Shown one piece after another: positions 60,692 to 64,000 of a DNA stretch of 64,000 nt. The DNA lies in NCBI RefSeq assembly GCF_020149915.1, contig NZ_CP083760.1:2666001-2730000 (forward strand), written 5' to 3'. The stretch's first letter is position 1, and each line of letters starts with the position of its first letter. The position numbers and the translations under genes are program-made. Origin of the DNA: Candidatus Sulfidibacterium hydrothermale (lineage in GTDB: Bacteria; Bacteroidota; Bacteroidia; Bacteroidales; F082). The notes under the pieces are model-generated. The model was not told where the DNA came from and ran no database searches. It saw only the letters and a program-made list of their open reading frames with translations.

Positions 60692-61990
60692 ATGTCCGGG
60701 AACTTTCCTTTGGATGGAAGGATGTGAGGATTTTTGATGTGGAACGATGAATGGGAATTGATCATTGGTCATTAGTTGATTAGTTGATTTTGAGTAGTTT
60801 ATGCGTTCCGCGTTTGGGGTTTAGGGCTTGAGATTTTTTGTAATTTGGTTTTTTGTTTTTTGGGATTTCTCACTTTAGGCACTTCAAACTTTAGGCACTT
60901 GAAATACTTAAAAGGCGTCTCTTTTCAAGTCGGACAGGACTTGAAAAGTGGAGATATAGGCGCAGACGAAACCGGAAAAATTATCGTCCGAACGGACATT
61001 CAAACGATGAAAGGCATTAACATTTTTCTTGTGATTTGTTTTTTTGCTTTTTGGAACTTTGTTTGTCATTTGTTTTTTTGTTATTTGTGATTTCCCACTT
61101 TAGGCACTTTAAACTTTAGCCATTAGTTATTGGTTGATTTTCAATATTTTATCCATATCTTCATTGTCATTCTGAACGGAGCAATAGCGAAGTGAAGAAT
61201 CTCAAAAATAATCACGGTAGTTAAAAGAGATGTTTCACTGCGTTCAACATGACAAAAGAAGTTGATTTTTTTGGAATTTGTCTTTTTGTCTTTTTGAAAT
61301 TTCCCACTTTAGGCACTTCAAACTTTAGGCATTTGAAGTATTTGAAGTACTTAAAGTTGTAGAATACACATCTCGTTTATAACTAATCCCGAAGGGATTA
61401 AACATCAATAACCCTGTACGAAGTGCAGGGAAATAAACCCATCAGAGAATCATAACCCCAAAGGGGTTGAACACCGGCCTCTGAATAAATTCAGCGTCAA
61501 TGGTAGTAAGTCGTCCCTCCGGGACTCCAATTCACCGCATCTCATCCGTGTTTGATGTTTTGTACTTGAGATATTTTGTCTTTTGCTTTTGGGATTTCTA
61601 ACCTGCTCATTGGGAAGGATGAACGATAAGTGAGAATTGGTCATTAGTTGACGGGTCATTAGCCACTGGTTATTGGTTGATTTTTAGCGATTTAACAGTG
61701 TTTTCTATCATCCTGAGCGAGCGGAGCGCAGTGAAGGATCTAAAAATAATCACAGCTGTTAAAAGAGATTCTTCGCTACGCTCAGAAGGACAAAAGAAGT
61801 TGATTTCTGGAATTTGTTTTTTTTTGTTTTTTGTGATCTTTTTGCGATTTGTCTTTTTGTTTTTTAGGATTTTGTTTGTCATTTGGTTTTTTGTCTTTTG
61901 TGATTTTGCACGCATATCCTTCAACCGGAAAACTGCGGGTAACCAATCCCGAAAGGGTTAAATAAAACAATCAAAACCCCCAAACCAATC
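60692..61990. repeat. Repeat field between acyl-CoA dehydrogenase and etfA
   Basis: No gene supported over 1.3 kb. It contains a second copy of the SFQVGQDLKSGDI-type block (60868-60985), a degenerate (61165-61275) and a good (61685-61810) copy of the 41-kb palindromic core, and short perfect hairpins AATCCC-GAA-GGGATT (61385-61399), CCCTG...CAGGG (61412-61430) and AACCCC-AAA-GGGGTT (61454-61468). Confidence 0.75.
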
Positions 61991-61997
61991 CATAAAA

Positions 61998-62028
61998 AAA
62001 ACCGGCAGAAAAAATCCCGCCGGTTTTT
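61998..62028 (-). terminator. Intrinsic terminator downstream of etfA
   Basis: AAAACCGGC and GCCGGTTTT pair around a 12-base loop, followed by a T-run on either strand; it ends the etfB-etfA transcript. Confidence 0.8.
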
Positions 62029-62049
62029 CAAAAGATTGATTAAAAAGAT

Positions 62050-63024
62050 TTATTTATTGGCCTTCAACTCTTTCACTGCTTCAATCAATTGCGGAATCAC
62101 TTTAAAAGCATCCCCAACGATACCGTAATCCGCGGCTTCGAAAATCGGAGCTTCCGGATCTTTATTAACGGCCACAATGTATTTCGATGAGCTGATACCG
62201 CCCAAATGCTGAATAGCACCGGAAATACCAAAAGCCATATACAGATTCGGAGCAATAATTTTACCCGTCTGACCCACATGTTCTTCATGTGAACGCCAGC
62301 CTTCATCAGAAACCGGACGCGAGCAAGCCATTCCGGCACCCAGCAGTTCGCCCAATTCTTCCAATCCGCCCCAGTTTTCCGGACCTTTCATTCCACGGCC
62401 ACCGGAAACCACAATTTCGGCATCGGTCAACAATACTTTACCCGTAATTTTATGGGTATCCAGCACCTTGGTACTGAACTCATCATCACCAATTTGCGGA
62501 TCAAATACTTCAATGGTTACTTCCGTCGGATTTTCCACCACTTCATAAGAATTCTGGGCAAAAGTAATCACTTTTACATCGGTATTGATTTGCACGTTGG
62601 CAAATGCTTTACCGGTAAATACTTTTTTGCGTACCACGAAAGGATCCACGCTCACCGGAAGACCGGTAACACCCGAAACCAGTCCGGCATTCAGTTTAAC
62701 CGCTACCCGCGGAGCAATGGCTTTACCTTCGTTATTATGTGCAAAGATGATTACTTTGGCACCTTCTTTTTCAGCTGCTTTAGCCACAGCATCGGCCAGT
62801 GCTTTATTGTCCAGCGACTCAAAACGGTCGTCCTGTACATTCAAAACCTTGTTGGCACCATATTGTCCTAAAGTTTTCAATTCGTCGTCGGCTACATGAC
62901 CAATCGACAGGGCCGTTACGCTGCTACCCATTTCTTTGGCAATGGCAGCGGCAAACGAAACAATTTCGTGGGTAAGTTTTTTAAATTTACCGGCCCAGTT
63001 TTCTGTATATACTAATACTGACAT
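62050..63024 (-). CDS. etfA: Electron transfer flavoprotein alpha subunit
   Basis: A 324-residue EtfA. N-terminal domain MSVLVYTENWAGKFKKLTHEIV; C-terminal FAD domain with VSGGRGMKGPENWGGLEELGELLGAGMACSRPV, HVGQTGKIIAPNLYMAFGISGAIQHLGG and KYIVAVNKDPEAPIFEAADYGIVGD. It accepts electrons from acyl-CoA dehydrogenases. It lies 33 bases after etfB. Confidence 0.97.
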   Translation of the reverse strand: MSVLVYTENWAGKFKKLTHEIVSFAAAIAKEMGSSVTALSIGHVADDELKTLGQYGANKVLNVQDDRFESLDNKALADAVAKAAEKEGAKVIIFAHNNEGKAIAPRVAVKLNAGLVSGVTGLPVSVDPFVVRKKVFTGKAFANVQINTDVKVITFAQNSYEVVENPTEVTIEVFDPQIGDDEFSTKVLDTHKITGKVLLTDAEIVVSGGRGMKGPENWGGLEELGELLGAGMACSRPVSDEGWRSHEEHVGQTGKIIAPNLYMAFGISGAIQHLGGISSSKYIVAVNKDPEAPIFEAADYGIVGDAFKVIPQLIEAVKELKANK

Positions 63025-63057
63025 TTTTCTGATTTTTAAAAGGTTAAAACTATGGAA

Positions 63058-63795
63058 TTACAATACTTTGGCTTCCTCGTGTAAGAGTCTGATAAGCTCT
63101 TTGGCATTGTCTTCATCCACCATTTTACAGGCCGCTTTCGGAGCCGGCAATTCGTACGACAGAAACTCAATTCTGGGTTCTGCTTCAACAGGTTCCACCA
63201 CTTTCAGTGGTTTTTTCCGGGCCATCATAATGCCACGCATAGCCGGAATTCTCGGGTCAATGGCAATTCCTTTCTGAACAATCACTACCAACGGTGTAGG
63301 AACACTCAACACCTGAGAGCCACCGTCAATATCCCGATGAATTTTCAATTCACCATTTTCAATATCCACACCCGAAACAGCAGATACTGAATTAATTCCC
63401 AGTATTTCAGCCAGCATACCGCCGACACTGGCACCGTTATAATCCGAAGCTTCAATACCGGCCATAATCAAATCATAATCTTTTGCCACTTCGGCCAGTT
63501 GTTTGGCCACAAAGTAAGCATCCAGGGGTTCAGCATCAATGCGAATAGCATCATCAGCCCCCACGGCTAACGCTTTACGCAAAGTCGGTTCAGTGATTTT
63601 AGTTCCCACGTTGGCCACCGAAATCTTTTCTACGCCACCCGCTTCTTTCAGCTCCATGGCACGGGTCAGGGCCAGTTCGTCCCAAGGATTGATAATCCAT
63701 TGTACACCGGTCGTGTCAAAGGCCTTATTATCCCCGGTAAACCTGATCTTCGTCGTCGTATCAGGCACATTACTAATCAATACCAGAATTTTCAT
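63058..63795 (-). CDS. etfB: Electron transfer flavoprotein beta subunit
   Basis: A 245-residue EtfB. Start KILVLISNVPDTTTKIRF, NPWDELALTRAMELKEAGG, LIMAGIEASDYNGASVGGMLAEILG (nucleotide-binding region) and AIDPRIPAMRGIMMARKKPL. Forms the heterodimer with EtfA. In strict anaerobes ETF next to a Bcd-like enzyme can bifurcate electrons; nothing here proves that. The gene is complete, starting 205 bases before the window end. Confidence 0.97.
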   Translation of the reverse strand: MKILVLISNVPDTTTKIRFTGDNKAFDTTGVQWIINPWDELALTRAMELKEAGGVEKISVANVGTKITEPTLRKALAVGADDAIRIDAEPLDAYFVAKQLAEVAKDYDLIMAGIEASDYNGASVGGMLAEILGINSVSAVSGVDIENGELKIHRDIDGGSQVLSVPTPLVVIVQKGIAIDPRIPAMRGIMMARKKPLKVVEPVEAEPRIEFLSYELPAPKAACKMVDEDNAKELIRLLHEEAKVL

Positions 63796-64000
63796 GATAT
63801 AAATTTTTTAGTTATCCGTATTATTTTGCACAAATATCAGAAAAATTTTTGAAAATATTACGCATGCAAACTATTTTTTAAGAAAAAATAAGAATTTTTA
63901 TTCATTATAGATTACACTAACAGTCCATTAGCGGCTTGCACGAATCTTTCAAAGACAAACTTGTCCGAATTTTTATAAGGGCGGGCAAACGCACAAGCTT

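Noticed and set aside
60845-61090. 81-residue frame containing SFQVGQDLKSGDI
   Set aside because: The ends are low-complexity repeat sequence with no start context; only the middle block looks conserved, so it is reported as a repeat fragment and not as a gene.

Overview
The window reads as one continuous piece of a Bacteroidota chromosome, most likely from an anaerobic member of the Bacteroidales/Marinilabiliales type (inference). The signs are: promoters of the Bacteroidota type (-7 box TAnnTTTG) in front of many genes; a type III glutamine synthetase; a fused HAD/dehydratase HisB; a secreted protein with a type IX secretion tail; DUF4831, MbnP and four-helix-bundle (S23) families; and the dispersed palindromic repeats usual in this phylum. 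Ferredoxin-linked MinD ATPases, a ferritin-like protein, citrate-lyase subunits and an acyl-CoA dehydrogenase/ETF set suggest a fermentative or anaerobic metabolism.

Layout. 0-3 kb (minus): PpnP, a NifX-like protein, two ferredoxin-MinD ATPases and a DUF5320 protein. 3-7 kb: ilvE, a rubrerythrin-like protein, protoporphyrinogen oxidase and a zinc-ribbon protein. 7-13 kb (minus): two very large PAS/GAF sensor kinases in tandem. 13-19.5 kb (plus): a CitD-CitE fusion, an inserted S23-type gene, CitF, an APH-fold kinase, and a pair that fits trans-3-hydroxy-L-proline breakdown. 19.6-26.5 kb (minus): DUF4831, glnN, a sodium:solute symporter, gmhB, gmhA and tRNA-Gly(CCC). 26.9-29.9 kb: an AT-rich foreign island. 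30-32.3 kb: NfeD, an SPFH protein and an STM3941-family protein. 32.5-39.8 kb (minus): the complete his operon hisG-D-C-B-H-A-F-IE behind a histidine-rich leader peptide and attenuator. 39.9-46 kb: a MIP18-like protein, an MbnP lipoprotein, a tandem-repeat tract, pheT and a sigma-54 activator. 46-47.4 kb: a complete IS3-family element. 47.5-60.6 kb: a YeeE/YedE transporter, a T9SS cargo protein, an operon (class III aminotransferase, ggt, thioesterase, aat), an SGNH esterase, a two-component system, ElbB, a nitronate-monooxygenase-like protein and acyl-CoA dehydrogenase. 60.6-62 kb: a repeat field. 62-63.8 kb (minus): etfB-etfA.

The most interesting part is 26,865-29,922. It has the architecture of two integron gene cassettes without an integrase in view. 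Two imperfect palindromes of about 120 nt follow the genes, and the outer arm of each palindrome is the exact 9-nt complement of the left end of its own cassette, as expected for attC sites made by excision and insertion. The first cassette carries two overlapping small membrane-protein genes. The second carries an abortive-infection-type reverse transcriptase with a C-terminal HEPN-like RN(x5)H motif, split into three frames by two apparent single-base homopolymer indels. This looks like an anti-phage cassette, but the core sites (GTTGTG.. rather than GTTRRRY) are non-canonical.

As working units: the his leader should couple histidyl-tRNA charging to operon expression; acyl-CoA dehydrogenase and ETF probably share electrons although a repeat field separates them; the cit/hydroxyproline genes form one transcription unit behind a promoter that contains a perfect inverted repeat.
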